DNA from: Bidens hawaiensis
Lineage: Eukaryota > Streptophyta > Magnoliopsida > Asterales > Asteraceae
Assembly (NCBI GenBank): GCA_021521415.1
Contig: JAIQDT010005835.1
Span: 1 to 64,000 of the forward strand
Direction of reading: 5' to 3'
DNA length: 64,000 nucleotides
This document shows positions 45,668-59,139 of this stretch, one piece after another. Made by a program: the position numbers and the translations under genes. The notes beneath the pieces are model-generated. The model was not told the origin of the DNA. It searched no databases and saw only the letters and a program-made list of their open reading frames with translations. How positions within the stretch are numbered: the stretch's first letter is position 1; every line of letters starts with the position of its first letter.

Positions 45668-46293
45668 TTAGCTTGAGGATGCACTGGAGTAGAGGTAAAT
45701 CATCTTGATGCCCCAACTATCACAAAAGTTAGTGGTTCTTTTCCCGATAAACTGGGAACCATTGTCATAAATAATTTCTGAAGGAATACCAAATCGAGTA
45801 ATAATATTTCTTTTAACGAAAGATATCACCTCTTTTTTGCATACATGAACAAAAGCTTCTGCTTCTATCCACTTTGAAAAGTAATCAGTCATTGCAAGCA
45901 TGAATACTTTTCCTCCTGGTGCCTTAGGTAGTTTACCAACAATATCCATGCCCCACTTCATGAAAGGCCATGATGAGGTATTGGATACATAGGTTATGCT
46001 GGTTGATGTAGGATATTTGCATGTCTTAGATAAGCATCACATTTCTTTGAATATTCCATGGCGTCTCTCTTCATAGTTGGCCAATAGTACCCTGTTCTCA
46101 GGATCCTTGAAAATAGGGCTCTACCTCCGGTGTGATTACCACAATCACCTTCGTGAAAGTCTTTGAGCACCTCTTGGATTTCAGGATCCTTGATGCACCT
46201 CAAATATGGACCTGCAAGAGATTTCCTGTATAGCATATCATCTAATAAAATATATTGTGATACCTTAAGTTTGAAAGATTTGGTATTCTCCAT
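45668..46293 (-). pseudogene. Integrase zinc-binding and catalytic core, second Tat-like element
   Basis: 45994-46293 carries the H2C2 region (FHEGDCGNHTGGRAL, GYYWPTMKRDA, KKCDAYLRH), in which the last Cys of the zinc motif is changed. 45668-45961 carries [13 protein letters not shown] and IIYDNGSQFIG, with the first two catalytic Asp. The frame then fails before the Glu. Together with 45109-45516 this would insert element DNA. It is non-functional as it stands. Confidence 0.85.
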
Positions 46294-46338
46294 GGCTGGA
46301 ATCTCTCTAGTTTGAATATATTTCTTGATTGGGAGGAT

Positions 46339-47337
46339 CTATGATTCTTGATTATTCAAGGATAACAGATCCCGAAGTACAATTTCTTTGTCATTTGTTA
46401 TCTCTCCAACTTCTTGTTCTCTTATTGCAGGCGAGAGAACATGAATGATTGGAATCTTCGTGTCTTCTGGAATTTTCAAAGATGAGGCTAAATTTGCCAA
46501 AGCATCTGCCCCGGCATTCTCTTCCCTTGGTACCTGTACAATACTAAATAATTCAAAGGATTTTGCTAATTCCTTCACAACATCTATATATTTGATTAGT
46601 TTTTCTCCATTAACAACATATGAGCCATTAAAGTGGTTTGTTATTAATAAAGAATCTATATATACTTGAAGATATCTGATCCTCATGCTTTTGGCTAATT
46701 ACAAACCTGCGATCAGAGCTCCATACTCTGCTTCATTATTCATTGCTTGGAACTCACAGGCTATAGACTAGGGTAATATGTCCCCCTGTGGAGATTTCAG
46801 TAGGATCCCTAATCCTGTTCCTCTTACATTGGAAGCTCCATCAGTGAAGAGTATCCAAGGATCCTTGGTCTCTTCTAGTTGTTGGACCTCCAAGTCAGCT
46901 TCTTTCTGCATGTCGCTACTGAAATCAGCCACAAAGTCTGCGAGTGCTTGTGACTTGATGGCTGTTCTTGGATCGTACTGAATATCATATGCACTCAGTT
47001 TCACAGCCCACTTGTCCATTCTACCTGATAACTCTGGCTTTCTAAGCACATTCTTAACATGATAATTAGTTCTCAAAATAATAGTATGAGTCTCAAAGTA
47101 ATGTCTCAATTTAGTAGAAGCCATAATAAGTGCAAGAATTAATTTTTCTAAATGAGAATACCTGGCTTCTGCATCTAAAAGACTTTTACTTACATAATAC
47201 ACGGGATGTTGTTCACCTTCATGATCCTTCACAAGGACAGCACTTACAACATTTCCTGAAACAGCTAGGTACAGATATAAGGATTCTCCATCCACAGGCT
47301 TCATCAGAGCTGGAACTGAGGATACGTAATCCTTCAA
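46339..47337 (-). pseudogene. RT connection and RNase H, second Tat-like element
   Basis: 46768-47337 contains the connection region (HPVYYVSKSLLDAEARYSHL) and the start of RNase H (ILFTDGASNVRGTGLGILL) with its first Asp. 46339-46686 continues with YVDSLL-type sequence (LQVYIDSLLITNHFNGSY). A stop and a short gap separate the two and remove the NEAEY block from frame. Confidence 0.85.
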
Positions 47338-47367
47338 GGCTTTGAGCGTAGCCTCATGCCTTTCTGT

Positions 47368-48353
47368 CTATTCGAATTTCTTATTCTTCTTGAGAATGTC
47401 ATAGAAATCTGTGCACTTCTTGGAGGATCTGGAAATGAATCTGTTGAGAGCAGTTATTCTTCCTGTCAGCCTTTGGACATCTTTAGCATTTGCAGGAGAC
47501 TTCAAGTTGATGATGGCTTCTATATACTCGGGGCTTGCTTCTATCCCTAATTTGGTCACCATATATCCTAGAAACTTTCCATCCTTAACACCAAAATGGC
47601 ATTTTGACGGGTTCAGTTTCATGTTATATTGGTCAAGGATATTGAAAGCTTCTTCGAGATCTCTGAGGTGATCCTCAGCTTTCTTTGACTTTACCACCAT
47701 GTCATCTATGTATACTTCTATAGTCTTGCCTAACTGATTCTTGAACATCATGTTGACTAATCTTTAATATGTTGCCCCTGCATTTCTTAGTCTAAATGGC
47801 ATGGAAATATAACAGTATATGCCCGTAGGAGTCATGAATGCAGTATCCTCTTGATCAGATGGTTCCATCTGAATTTGTTGAAATCCAGATGAAGCATCCA
47901 TAAAGGTAAGCATCTCATGCCCTGCCGTTGCATCCACCATGGAGTCCATATGTGGTAACGAGAAAGGATACTTGGGGCATGCCTTGTTTAAATCTGTAAA
48001 TCGACACACACCCTCCACTTTCCATTCTTTTTTGAAACAACAACCACATTAGCCAACCATCGAGAATATTTAACCTCTCTGATCATACCCGCCTTAAGAA
48101 GTTTTTCAACTTCTTCTTGTATGATCTTGTTCCTCTCAGGAGCGAATTTTCTTCGCTTCTGATGGACGGGCTTAACTATTAAATCAAGGCCTAATTTATG
48201 AGTAATTACCTCTTTAAAAATACCTGTCATGTCTGAACGTTTAAAGGCAAAGGTAGATTTTCTTCTCTTCAAGAAGGATACCATATCCTCCTCGATCTCA
48301 CTAGTGATACCAGATCCTAGGAACACCTTTACATATGGATCATCGGGATCCAA
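47368..48353 (-). pseudogene. Reverse transcriptase, second Tat-like element (broken)
   Basis: Three frames: 47988-48353 (fingers, KKNGKWRVCVDLQI), 47764-48018 (FTDLNKACPKYPFSLP, MDASSGFQQIQM) and 47368-47751 (VYIDDMVVKS, catalytic YIDD at 47701-47712, then the thumb). Breaks are near 48000 and 47760. The second is a stop in the conserved primer-grip region. Confidence 0.9.
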
Positions 48354-48416
48354 GTATACTTCTTTAATGTCTTTCTCCCGAGCTTCCAGTACGTCCCTAG
48401 GATGTTACTGTGGTTG

Positions 48417-49514
48417 CTATGCTATAGTTTGCTTGGCTGTTGGCTTCATTGATGAAGAATAGTAGTTCTTGGCCTCCACTTGGTCACCGTCTATCCTTAC
48501 TACTCCCCAAGGGTTAGGGAGTTTAATGCATTTATGGTAGGTAGAAGCCACCGCCTTCATCCCATGTAACCAAGGCCTGCCTAAAATAACATTACAACAA
48601 GAAAGATTATCAATAACCCAAAATCTTTTATAAGAATTTAACCCTTCGATGTATATTGGGAGGTTAATGTCCCCCAATGTCTTCTTGGTTTCTCCACTGA
48701 AACCAACTAGCACTGATGTTCTTGGGATGATCTTCGAGTCTGGTATGTTCATATTTTGAAGAACATAATGTTGAATGATGTTGACTGAGCTTCCTCCATC
48801 TACTAGGATCCTGCGTACATAAAGGTTAGCAATGAATAAAGTAACGATCAAACCGTCATGGTGAGGATCGCGAATGCTCGATTTATCTTCTTCGAAGAAG
48901 AAGAAGAAGATTCTTTTGTCAGTGGTTAAGGTTTTGGATATAACTGGTCGATCCCCGTTATCCATTTTGATTTCCTTGGCGAGCCTCTTAGCTGCAGAGA
49001 AAGAAGTTCCACATATGTCTAATCCTCCAGAGATGAAGTTGATCATACGGGCATCAGGTTCGTCATGGTGAGGATCCTGAATGCTCATATTATCTTCTTG
49101 ATCGAAGAAGATCCTTCTGTCGGTTATTGAAATAGTTGGAATAAGCGGTCTTACCCCATCATCCAATTCGGTCTCTTCGGTGAGCTTCCTCGTTGTAGAA
49201 CAGGAAGTTCGAAATACGTCATAGTCTCTGGAGACGAAGTTGATTACGTGCGCATCTGGCGGTGGTAGAGTTGCTTTTGGTGGAAGATCTTCAGGATCCT
49301 GGATCTTGGATTTCTTCCTTCCCAAGAGCTCTTTAAAGTGGCCCTTGCTCAGGAAGTATCCAATTTCCCTCCTCAAGTCGATGCAATCATCCGTCATATG
49401 GCCAAAATCTTCGTGGAAAGCACACCACTTAGACTTGTCTCTAAAGGTAGTTGACTTCTCGTTCTTTCGGGGCCACCTTGCTTTCTCCCCTAGATCCTTC
49501 ATGGCACAAATCAA
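48417..49514 (-). pseudogene. Nucleocapsid-protease segment with internal duplication
   Basis: The 365-codon open frame starts with a zinc finger (CAFHEDFGHMTDDC) and ends with an aspartic protease (ILVDGGSSVNIIQ near 48786-48805, then NVILGRPWLHGMKA). Between them two tandem units of about 75 residues align: VINFVSRDYDVFRTSC against MINFISGGLDICGTSF, and TDRRIFFDQEDNMSIQDPHH against TDKRIF...SSIRDPHH. The second unit has a run of six Phe, from an in-frame TTC repeat at about 48893-48915. Open over its whole length, it is the best preserved coding piece of this element, but it is not joined in frame to RT. Confidence 0.8.
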
Positions 49515-49525
49515 GCCATGGGTAT

Positions 49526-50517
49526 CTACGGAGAAGCAATACTATGAAATGCTAGGATAATCTTCATCATCATCCCCTTCTTCAACTGCTCGTACGTTTT
49601 GATTGTTGAACTTAGTGTACGGCTTGGAGTTGTTGTTCCTGTATGAGGATCCTTTATTCTTGTCGGGGGAATCTTGTTTCGTCTGAGCCCCCAATCGTTC
49701 TTGGACCTTTTTGTCGTCTTCAAGCTGTAGAAACCTTAGTGCTCTGTTCCTTACTTCATCTAGAGACCTTCAAGGAGTCATCACATGATCATCAAAAAGG
49801 GGGAGCCCCACTGAAGTCCCATCTTGAATGCTTCAACAGCAGTAGCCATGTCAAGATTAGGGATTTCCAGAGCTTCCCTGCCGAACCTTGTAACAAAATC
49901 CCTAAGGGATTCATCACTAGGTTGGATAACTCGGTATAAATCACTAGTTAACTTCTAAAACTTCCTACTACAGGAAAATTGACTGTTGAACAAGTTAACT
50001 AAGTGTAAGAAAGAAGTGACTGAAAAGGGAGGAAGACTTAGCAGCCATTTTAATGCTGATCCTGTCAGTGTGGATCCGAAGCCTTTGCACAGGCAGGCTT
50101 CCTTGAGTCTCTCAGGAATAGGATTGATCTCCATCCTTTCTCTGTACTGAGCCACATGTTCCTCAGGATCAATGGTCCCATCGTAAGTCTTCATGTTGGG
50201 GGTCTGGAATCGCTTCTGGATTTCAGCATCACCGATAGGTGGAGCAAATCTGGATAACTTGTGGCTTCCTTCCGGTATCTCGGGGATTGGACATATCACC
50301 CCGGGAACACTGTATATCATATCCTTAAGCTTTTGTAGTTCCTTGGCCATATCTTGGTTGATACCTGCATCCTGCATGGAACCACGGTTAGCATCTAAGG
50401 ATATAGGATCATACAAGTTACTACTTTGTTGGGCATAGGTCGGCATCCCGGATGAGTAGCTAAGATAAGAAGTGTCTGCTACCGGAGTCGGTCCTCCAGA
50501 GGCTATGGTCGGCATGG
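49526..50517 (-). pseudogene. Gag, 3' part, second Tat-like element
   Basis: It has the capsid-like block MKTYDGTIDPEEHVAQYRE and LTGSALKWLLSLPP (49955-50517), then degraded sequence toward the nucleocapsid. The right side ends exactly at the target duplication of the nested chromovirus. The remaining N-terminal part is at 62168-62875. Confidence 0.85.
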
Positions 50518-50522
50518 GAATT

Positions 50523-53500
50523 TGTAACACCCCGCAACCGCAGCGGAAACGTAAACGGGATGCGACAGACACCTCTGATATCAACCACATTGTTTATAAA
50601 GAAAACTGAATGCATTAATATACTTCAAAATTACATTATCTCATCTTTCATTACCGTCTAGGTGATACACACATCATACAATACGATTCATAATTCTATC
50701 TGTTATAATGTATCCTAACATCCCGCACACAAATCTTACACACATCAAGCACTTAGCTCGTAAGCAATCACTTCATCTAAATTGTACCTGAAAAGCATGT
50801 GAGAAAACGGGTCAACTACGAATAGTTGGTGAGTTTCACAATTTTAGTAAACCATTATAAATCCATATCATAATATAATGTTATCTGGGGACACTGTTAA
50901 CCCAGTACTGTACTCACTCCGGGGACACTGTTAACCCAGAAACACATCCAATAACCTCTGGGGACACTGTTAACCCAGAAACACATTTAATACCCTCTGG
51001 GGACACTGTTAACCTAGAAACACATTTAATAACCTCTGGGGACACTGTTAACCCAGAACACTGTTTCGGGCCTTACACTGTTAGCAACTCAGACAATTAC
51101 CATCTTAATACATTACCGTACGATTCCCGTACAATAAACATTATATAAATACATTTATTTCCATGCGATCAGCGTGTACTTAAACATTTTAATAGAAACA
51201 TGCTTTCCGCCCCGGGAAAATAATTAAAACAGTTCAGTAAAAAGGGGCTCGTGAAACTCACCTTAGAACATGCAAGCAGGTAACAACAATCATTATCAAT
51301 TAACGCGTCCAATCTGTAATATGATTCCTAAGATCGTTATTATACACTTATTGTTTATATAATCTTTTAACCATATCGACTGGTACATCTGGGGACACTG
51401 TTAACCCAGCACTGTACCCGTTCTGGGGGCACTGTTAACCCAGAAACACATCTCCGGACTCAGATTGTGATGTCGTTTAGAGTTCCATGGTCAAAACTAC
51501 TATTAGTCGTTTTTCTCGTTTTGCGTGCCTAGCACGGTTATCCGTTTTTAGGTTTCAAAAATGAGTTTGGTCACACACGACCCGAAAATAGTGGTTGACT
51601 GACAATTTAATTAAAAATGTGAAATTATAGCTCGGTTTAGACGTCCCGATTGGCCGCGGAACCCGTTTCCGTCTTTGGCGTACCGGAAACTGTTAAAATA
51701 GGTTAAAATTACTCAAATCATCCGAATTATTTTCGGATGATTCATTTTTACTTGTTTAACTCAATTATATGAAAATAGTTCATTTTTTAGGTTTTTTTAT
51801 ACACCAGTCAGCTCGCTTAAGCGAACTTCACCGGTTTACGCGTTTTAACTTTAAAAGTTTGATAATTAGCACAAATAATTATCCGTCTAATCTCGGATCT
51901 TGAAATTTTGCACAAATCACTTCTTGACAGTGGGGAATTTTATAAAAATATTTCCAGAATTAATTTCTATATTTAAAATTTATTTATCTATTTTTAAACA
52001 CCATTTAAACACTAAATATGTCGTAAATACCAAACGACCTTAGAAAAATCCCAAATTTTTCCTGGATGTCCCCTGCCATCCACATAGTCCCCTGTAATTT
52101 TTTCAGAACCAAAATCTTCTTTTACATGCCATTTTCACTAAAACCGAGCTAGAATCCCTAGAACTCGTTTAACCGAAAAGCCTACTTAGACTTCTCCAAC
52201 TAACCTCAAATTTTGTGTGTGACTGATACATGATATAAAAAGCTTATCTGCAATTTTCCAGAATTTTTCATGACATTTAACTATTTTTCACCATTTTTGG
52301 CCAAAACCGAGCATTAAATTAACCAAATATTCATCCTTTTCCAAAAATTACCAAAAATTCACAGAACTCTTATTTTCATGTGTAGAACATCCCTGTAAAA
52401 TTTCATGACCTAACTCTAAACGACCAACAATCTGTCAAAAAACACATACACCGACATAAACCGAATATACCTTTCGTTTTCCGCCACTACTAGCTACAAA
52501 CTCGTCTTTCCGCCTTATCTACCACTAAACACAGAGCCTACAAACAACATACCACAATACCAAGCAAGTCACACTCACGATCAAGCCATTTCTTTCATGG
52601 TTACGGTTATGATACAAAAACAAAGATTTAAACCGTAAAAATTCGTTCTTGGTTCGTTTAACCCCTTTCTTGGACCAAGATCCCTTGTATAACCCGTATA
52701 CATCACTTGATCATGCAAGAATCGGTTTTCATCTTTGAAACCTCATTTTCTTGCAAATAAACTCAAGAAACGAAGATGGAAACGTATATAATTCGATCTT
52801 TACCTTGTTTTTCTTGCTCCAAATCTCGGTTTTTAGTTCATGAAATTGAGAGGAATTGATGAAGCTTGTGGATTGTTGATTGAAAAAAGAAAAAAAAAGA
52901 AAATGAAGGCCAAGAGGCCGATCGGAATCCCATAAAGGGTGGGGTGGGACCCACATGTTCATTCTTGGCCACTCATTTGGATTTCCGTAATCTGGATAAT
53001 GTTTTGGATAATCTGGTTCAGTTCGTTTTTTGGTTAAACGTTTAATTCGGCTTAAAACGAGGCTAAAACGGTCTTTTTCGTCTTAAAAATGAAATTTATA
53101 TAAAACCGATTTAAAAACTTAAACCATGACATTTATTAACTTAAAACGTCATATTATTAGTTATTATGCATCTTTTTCGGCTTGATCGATCGTCTCTTGC
53201 TCGGTTTGGTATTAAAGGTTTCGTTTAACGTACCGACGTACTATTAAATCGAAATCCTTTTTCTGTGCTTTAATCCACTTATCCCGAAGCTTTAATACTT
53301 CGTAACATCACTAAATATCATATATCTCGTCTATAATTGAACCCTCGATTCATTCGGGTTTCAATAACTATCGATCGTTTGGTCGCATATTCAATACGGT
53401 GAATTATATATTCACGTAAAATCAATACAATGAACCATGTTTTCTCGTATAATTACCATGGTAACTCATGTACCCGACATTAAGTATGACGTAACTATTG

Positions 53501-53542
53501 TCTACCGGTTAGGGTATACCGGGTTTCGTCGGAATCGTTACA
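50523..53542 (-). repeat. 3' LTR of the chromovirus (3020 bp)
   Basis: It runs TGTAACACCCCGCAACC to GGAATCGTTACA. It holds the closing stem GGTGAGTTTCAC/GTGAAACTCACC (50828-50839, 51251-51262) and the GGGGACACTGTTAACCC array. The short ORF at 52729-52962 is in repeat sequence and is not called. Confidence 0.9.
50828..51262. other. Inverted-repeat domain enclosing hairpin array (LTR copy 1)
   Basis: GGTGAGTTTCAC pairs perfectly over 12 bases with GTGAAACTCACC, enclosing 411 bases. Inside, at about 50886-51064, five units of roughly 36-44 bases carry the core GGGGACACTGTTAACCC with CTGGG/CCCAG arms. Two more units lie outside at about 51389-51455. The matching domain in the other LTR is at 59445-59879. 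Confidence 0.65.
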
Positions 53543-54620
53543 TTCTCCCCTCGTTAAGAAATTTCGTCCTCGAAATTTTACACGCTCACTAACCCTTTCC
53601 GAGAGAAAGGTGGGGGTTTTTCCTTCAGAATACACCCTCGCGTTACCAGGTATAATCTGGTCCTCGCTGTGAATTCCACTTAATCTTAATCAATAAAGCT
53701 TGGTGTGCCCAAACTGTTTAGTTTTCCCGTCTACTATCTCTACGGAATTATTTATGATATCAAGTATGACTTCTATGAGTACCTCCATTACTAGTACTTT
53801 CGTTGCCTCATCGCTTAGGTACTTTTCAATCCGTATACATGGCAAAACATCATGTATAGTACTTAGCCCCTGGAATACTTTAATCAATAAACTAAGTGAC
53901 CAATCATGGAGATAGTCCCATGAGGCCCAATATATTAAGGAGCTATTTTCGGTTTTGGCAAACCTCATATCACCTCTCTAAGGTGATGCCTTAAAAATGC
54001 CTTGTCACCTCTTTCCAATGACAATGGTTTCCTATGAATGTTGGCATAAATCCTTTGCCAATCTCGCGATGCTTTCAACTCATCTTAAATATTATAAATC
54101 CGATTGGTTGTTTCTCGAATCAATTCAAATCTTATGGCTTGATTGACGCCCATTTTCAATTTACAAATTGATGATAATTACTTCACCCATAGAAAGCTTC
54201 AAGCTCTCGATGCTTCCTTCCCCGCCTTCCAATAATGAAAGTAGGATGACTATTTCGATCTGAGATCATTGAAAATGGTACTCCACGACGAGATACCATT
54301 TCACCATCAGGAGTTTGGGCGAGAATTCATTGTGGTAATCGTCATAGATTGGAATGAAATGCGAGGATTGGTTAATCGATCCGCGATTACCCAATTGTAC
54401 TCATGCCTTTGATATATCTTGGGAATTTGCGTCCCGAAATCCAATGTAATTTATTCCCACTATCATTGGCGACTTTTCTGTCGTTGTGGCGTTCCCAAGG
54501 GTTTTCGGTATGTAGCCTTATCTCTTGCACAACTTAAATATTCACCAACATACGTAACCATATCTTTCTCCAAACTCGGCCGTTAATAAAATCCTTTCCG
54601 ATATTCGTATCATCAATAGT
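53543..54620 (-). pseudogene. Chromovirus integrase/C-terminal remnants
   Basis: Next to the polypurine tract, 53690-53968 keeps the YLSDEATKVL...NNSVEIVDGK pattern of the segment before a Tekay chromodomain. About 54060-54480 keeps scraps of the core (VSRRGVPFSMISDRNS, WISGRKFPRYI). Stops are too many for any function. Confidence 0.65.
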
Positions 54621-55016
54621 CTAATCCGATCCCGGATGTATGGAATATTTCGATCTATGTGCTTCGTCCATGATTACTTCACGAAGGTCATGGAGGGTCG
54701 GGATCCAAACCCGATCTTTGAAATAGAGAATTTCGTCCACGCGCTGGTCGAAATTCTTCTCGTTGCCGTAAAGTTCCTCCTTTTCCAATTGTTCCTCTTT
54801 CAACGTCTCACGTTGGGCGACTCGAATCAGGTCCGAGAGATTCGACTGGACTATCATCCCCAGTGCTCGCACTCGCAATGGCTTAACCCGATCTTTCCTA
54901 CTCAAGGCATCGGCTACGACGTTAGCCTTGTCGGGGTGGTAACGGATGTCACAGTCATAATCGCTTAACAACTCGACCCCTCTTTCGTTGAATATGAGAC
55001 TGTGGTCTCTTATCAT
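54621..55016 (-). pseudogene. Chromovirus RNase H end and integrase start
   Basis: This 131-codon frame begins in the RNase H tail (LLSDYDCDIRYHPDKANVVA) and runs into the integrase N-terminal region (RVWIPTLHDLREVIMDEAHRS). Block order is normal for Ty3/gypsy pol. Confidence 0.85.
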
Positions 55017-55955
55017 CTATAAAGTTTGTACATTTGCGTTGTAAAAAGGATTATGAGTTGGGTAATGCTAGAAATTCTTCAATAAACCGCTGATAATCTC
55101 CGGCTAGTCCTAAAAATTGGCGCATTCCCTATGGCGCCTTGGGTGACTGCCAATTTTAATGGTTTCTATCTTATTTGGATCTATGTGAAATCCTTGTTGC
55201 TTTACAACATGACCAAGGAATTATGCCTTCTTTATTCAAAATCACATTTCGAAAACTTCGCGTACAACTCCTCTTGCTTTAACACTTCCACAATTTTCCT
55301 TAACCGTCGTTCGTGCTCTTCTTTACGTTGCGAATATATCAAAATATCATTAATGAATTTTATGAAAAAATTTGTCAAAATAAAGTTTACAGACTCGGTT
55401 CATGAGTTCCATGAATGCTGCCGGCGCATTTGTTAGCCCGAAAGGCATAACTAAAAATTCATAATGGCCGTAGCGAGTCCGAAACACTGTTGTTGCAACG
55501 TCCTCCTCTTGGATTTCTCATTTGGTGATAACTATATCTAAGATCAATTTTCTAAAAATAAATCGCCCCTTGCAGTTGATTAAACAGATCATTCACTTCG
55601 AAAAAGTGAGTACCTACTCTTGATCGTCACTTTATTCAATTCTCCCTAATCAATACATATCCTAACACTTCCGTCCTTCATTTCCCAAATAACACTGGTG
55701 CACCCCATGGTGACTAACTAGGTCGTATAAAACCTTATCCAATAATTCTTGCATTTCAGTTGGTGTAAGTCGGTAAGATGCTTTAGCAACAGGGCCAGCT
55801 TGAGGCATTAAATTGATTCCGAATTTGACATGTCGGGTTGGCGGTAATCCAGGAAGTTCTTCTGGGAAAACTTGTGGAAATTCGCGTACCACCGGGATAT
55901 CTTCTGTATGTTTTCTTTTAAATACTTTGGCAAACGCGTTTGTTAAATACACCAC
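55017..55955 (-). pseudogene. Chromovirus RT and protease-RT linker
   Basis: 55662-55955 has VVREFPQVFPEELPGLPPTR and ASYRLTPTEMQELL, the linker and start of RT. 55017-55661 retains [18 protein letters not shown], but the YVDD region is mutated and frameshifted (reads near YFDIFAT). No active site remains. Confidence 0.8.
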
Positions 55956-58900
55956 GTCTTCTTGTCGTAAATACTATAACATCTCCAAATGAGATTAGAG
56001 TGGTAACATAATACCGTACACTTTTCTCTGTATCTAATCGCTTCATCGTCCGAAGGAGAGCTTCTAATCATCTTCTTTTCATAATTGATTTCAGCTTCAT
56101 GTCGAGTTAGCCAGTCCATGTTAACTATTACGTCAAACTTCTTAACTTTACTGGTCGTAGGTCAATAAGGAAAGGTTAATCGTTCAGAATAATAGGACAA
56201 TTCCGAACAATTTAGTTAACCATTAGGGGTTTACCGTTAGCGATTCTACAGTATAGGGTTCTATAGTTTCACTAATCGGTATCTTTCCAAATGATAGGAG
56301 GTTAACAGGAGCTAACTTCTATCGACGACCGTAAAAATATCGCTGAAGTCTATTGATTTAAAACTACAACGTACTTAATACCACTTTTGGATCATGACTT
56401 GCTTTATTTGAATTACTCCCAAAAGCACGGCTCCTTGCTTGATCAGAGGTTGATGCTTGTCATGAGGTTCATCTTCCAACAACACCTTGGTTCAACTTTG
56501 GGCAATTTCTCTTGAAACGTTCTGTACTGCCACATTCCTAACAAGTACAACTGTTTGGCATAATTTGATTTCTTTGGATGGATTGTTATTGAAGTTGTTG
56601 GGTTCGGAGTGGTTGTACACGATTGGGTTGGGGTTGTCGGTTCACATGGCTTCACTTGGTTCTACAATTGTGGCATTACGTCCATCTTTACTACACCTGT
56701 GGCCTACTATCACTCGACATTCTTCTTCCTGCCGATAACCATATTTTCCACATTTAGGGAAGGACCCTTTATGCGGTCATGTTTTCACACCAGAACTAGT
56801 CTTAGTATAATTCTGGGTTGTAGGACTTACCTACTTATTCAAAGGCCTATCTTGCACTATGCCTTTATCACTTCTCTTCTTTAACACCCGACGTCTCACC
56901 TAACGTCCTTCCAGTCCGCTTCCCATAGAGTTAAATATATCGATGCTGGCTTGTGACACAACCTTTCCAAAGGTTGTATATTTTACCGGATTGACTATAC
57001 TCCTTATCGATGGAGTTAGTCCCCAATATAGCGCTCACTTCGCTTAGTTTCAGGGGTAATTAGCCATGTTACCAGACATGACAATTCCTTCAAACTATTA
57101 GCGTGTTCTAAGTAATCAGCACGCAACATTTCTATTTTTTTTTATAGCTCAGTTCCCAATCCCTGAACTTAATTACTCGAATAAAAGCGCTCTAGCACAA
57201 GAATTTTAAATTCCGACCATGTCCTCTGAGCAAAAATTTTCTAACAATAATTTTGTACCATCGTGTTCCATCACGATACAACATAATCTACCAACATATC
57301 TGTAGCATATTTCACTACACAATGTTCTAGTCTCTTACCAATATCCTTAACCATTTCGATCTTTTCTATCTACTCGTTAATCTATTCCTCCCTTTACCAT
57401 CAGTACCCTATTAATAATTTCCTTAACACAATCAACAGACATATCCTTCATACCGGATCTAATTCATTACGACTACTATTCATGTTTAGTTTATAACTAA
57501 TACTAGTAGTCATAATAGTATTCGGTGGAAATTATCACTTTTAGTAATACCACCAAGAATTGAAATATTCATATTCATGTGATTGCTCGATCTACAATCT
57601 TGCGATCACATTTGTATCAACACTAGCAGTGATCTGTGATACGACATTCGGTATCATCATCTGCTATCTTTGAGCAATCAACTAAATCATATCAATCTCC
57701 ATCATTGGAGTTACTCTTTTTATGTCATTCTGCCGTACTCATCCCGTACGCAGTAATCAATACTAATCTCACCGTATAGCTCGTCACCAGCTCAATCAAA
57801 ACAGCAGGTACACATACACACCAAATATTATCATACATATTACACATACCAGTATCTAGTATATATGTCCTATAAATATAATAACATATGGACTTAACCT
57901 GACGTCGGTTAACGTTTAAATATGTTTTATAACCCTTGTCACCAACTGACATATAGATCTTTCTCAACAAAGATTAATGTTTAATATACTTGATTTCAAT
58001 ATCCTTCTGCATGTCAGCATAACCGATACATGCTCACCGTGAGCACCAAACGATTACGTACCACGGAGTTATAATATCCGTGTCTATTCGTATATCCGGT
58101 ATACACGGTATACCACCTACGAATGAATAACCAACTATGCTATAATGATTCCAACACCTCTTTGTGTATGGGTAATCATTCTATTCGAGTATACATGGGT
58201 ATAGGCATCTAACGGATGTAAGGATAGCATAGGGAGTTGCAAAGTTCAAGGTAATCGTGCAACATGGGTTGCCTTCAAATATTATCAATTACTATTATGG
58301 GAAACTCTATCGTTTGCTCAGTCAATGTCCTCCGGCGTTCTAGGTTTGCTAAAATCGGTAATTCTCGATCTGGAAGTGGTATGACTCATATGTTTGAGAG
58401 TGAGAAATACATATATATATTTCTTTGTATTATTTTTATCTGCCCATTTATTATCAAATTCATTATTATTATTATTTTATTTTATTTACTTATTTATTTA
58501 TTTATCTTAATGGAATGAGAATGGGTTCAGGTACAGGTCCATCCGTACGTGAGGGTCAGCGGTTCGGGTGAACATATGGGGTTATTAGGATATACGGTAC
58601 CGGTGTTGGTAGGGTAGGGGATTTATCAATTTCGGTTGGGAGTGACGGTTACTAGATATTTCTGGTTAATGTCAATCGGGAGATCTAACTTGGTACTATC
58701 ATAACTATGACCCGATAAGTCAGACTCATCATCAACCGATGCTCTTAGAAATTTCAGCATCCTCGGTACTTTTATTATCTCATCCCCCGGTTCCTTATCC
58801 GGGTCCCATTTCTCAATACATGTACCCACAAGATATGTACATATATATATATATACACATTAGCACGTATAAATAATATTATATACTTTACACATATGTT

Positions 58901-59120
58901 GCCATTTTTACCTATTAATGTACCCCGTGACTTCCCCTGAATTCCCTCGTGCGAACAAGTCTGTTATTATGTTCCGGACCATAACAACTCACTTGTCCAT
59001 CCAAGTTCATCCAGACCTCGTCACTATAAATTATTAGTTGATATTCAGATCCTATAATACTTGAGCTACTGGTTATATTTTAGGTATCTTTTAAAGACAT
59101 CCTAATTCTTTTATAACCAA
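55956..59120 (-). pseudogene. Decayed protease, gag and leader of the chromovirus
   Basis: Near 56120-56145 a DWLTRHEAEI block marks the end of the protease. Near 56700-56760 CGKYGYRQEEC and VGHRC are a damaged zinc knuckle. Toward 57480 a start-like MNSSRNELDPV precedes scraps of gag. From about 57500 to 59120 I see only a non-coding leader with a TATT-rich patch (58440-58505). Confidence 0.5.
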
Positions 59121-59121
59121 T

Positions 59122-59134
59122 GGCTCTGATACCA
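59122..59134 (-). other. Primer binding site, tRNA-iMet type (minus)
   Basis: GGCTCTGATACCA is the reverse complement of TGGTATCAGAGCC and lies five bases from the right LTR. Confidence 0.85.
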
Positions 59135-59139
59135 AGTTC

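Noticed and set aside
50886..51064. Regularly spaced repeats resembling a CRISPR array
   Set aside because: The spacers are near-identical to each other, units lie inside a plant LTR and recur in its partner LTR, and no cas genes exist in this eukaryotic window.
51801..51835. GCGAACTTCACC resembling the composite element's motif
   Set aside because: A single occurrence per LTR without array or pairing partner is compatible with chance.
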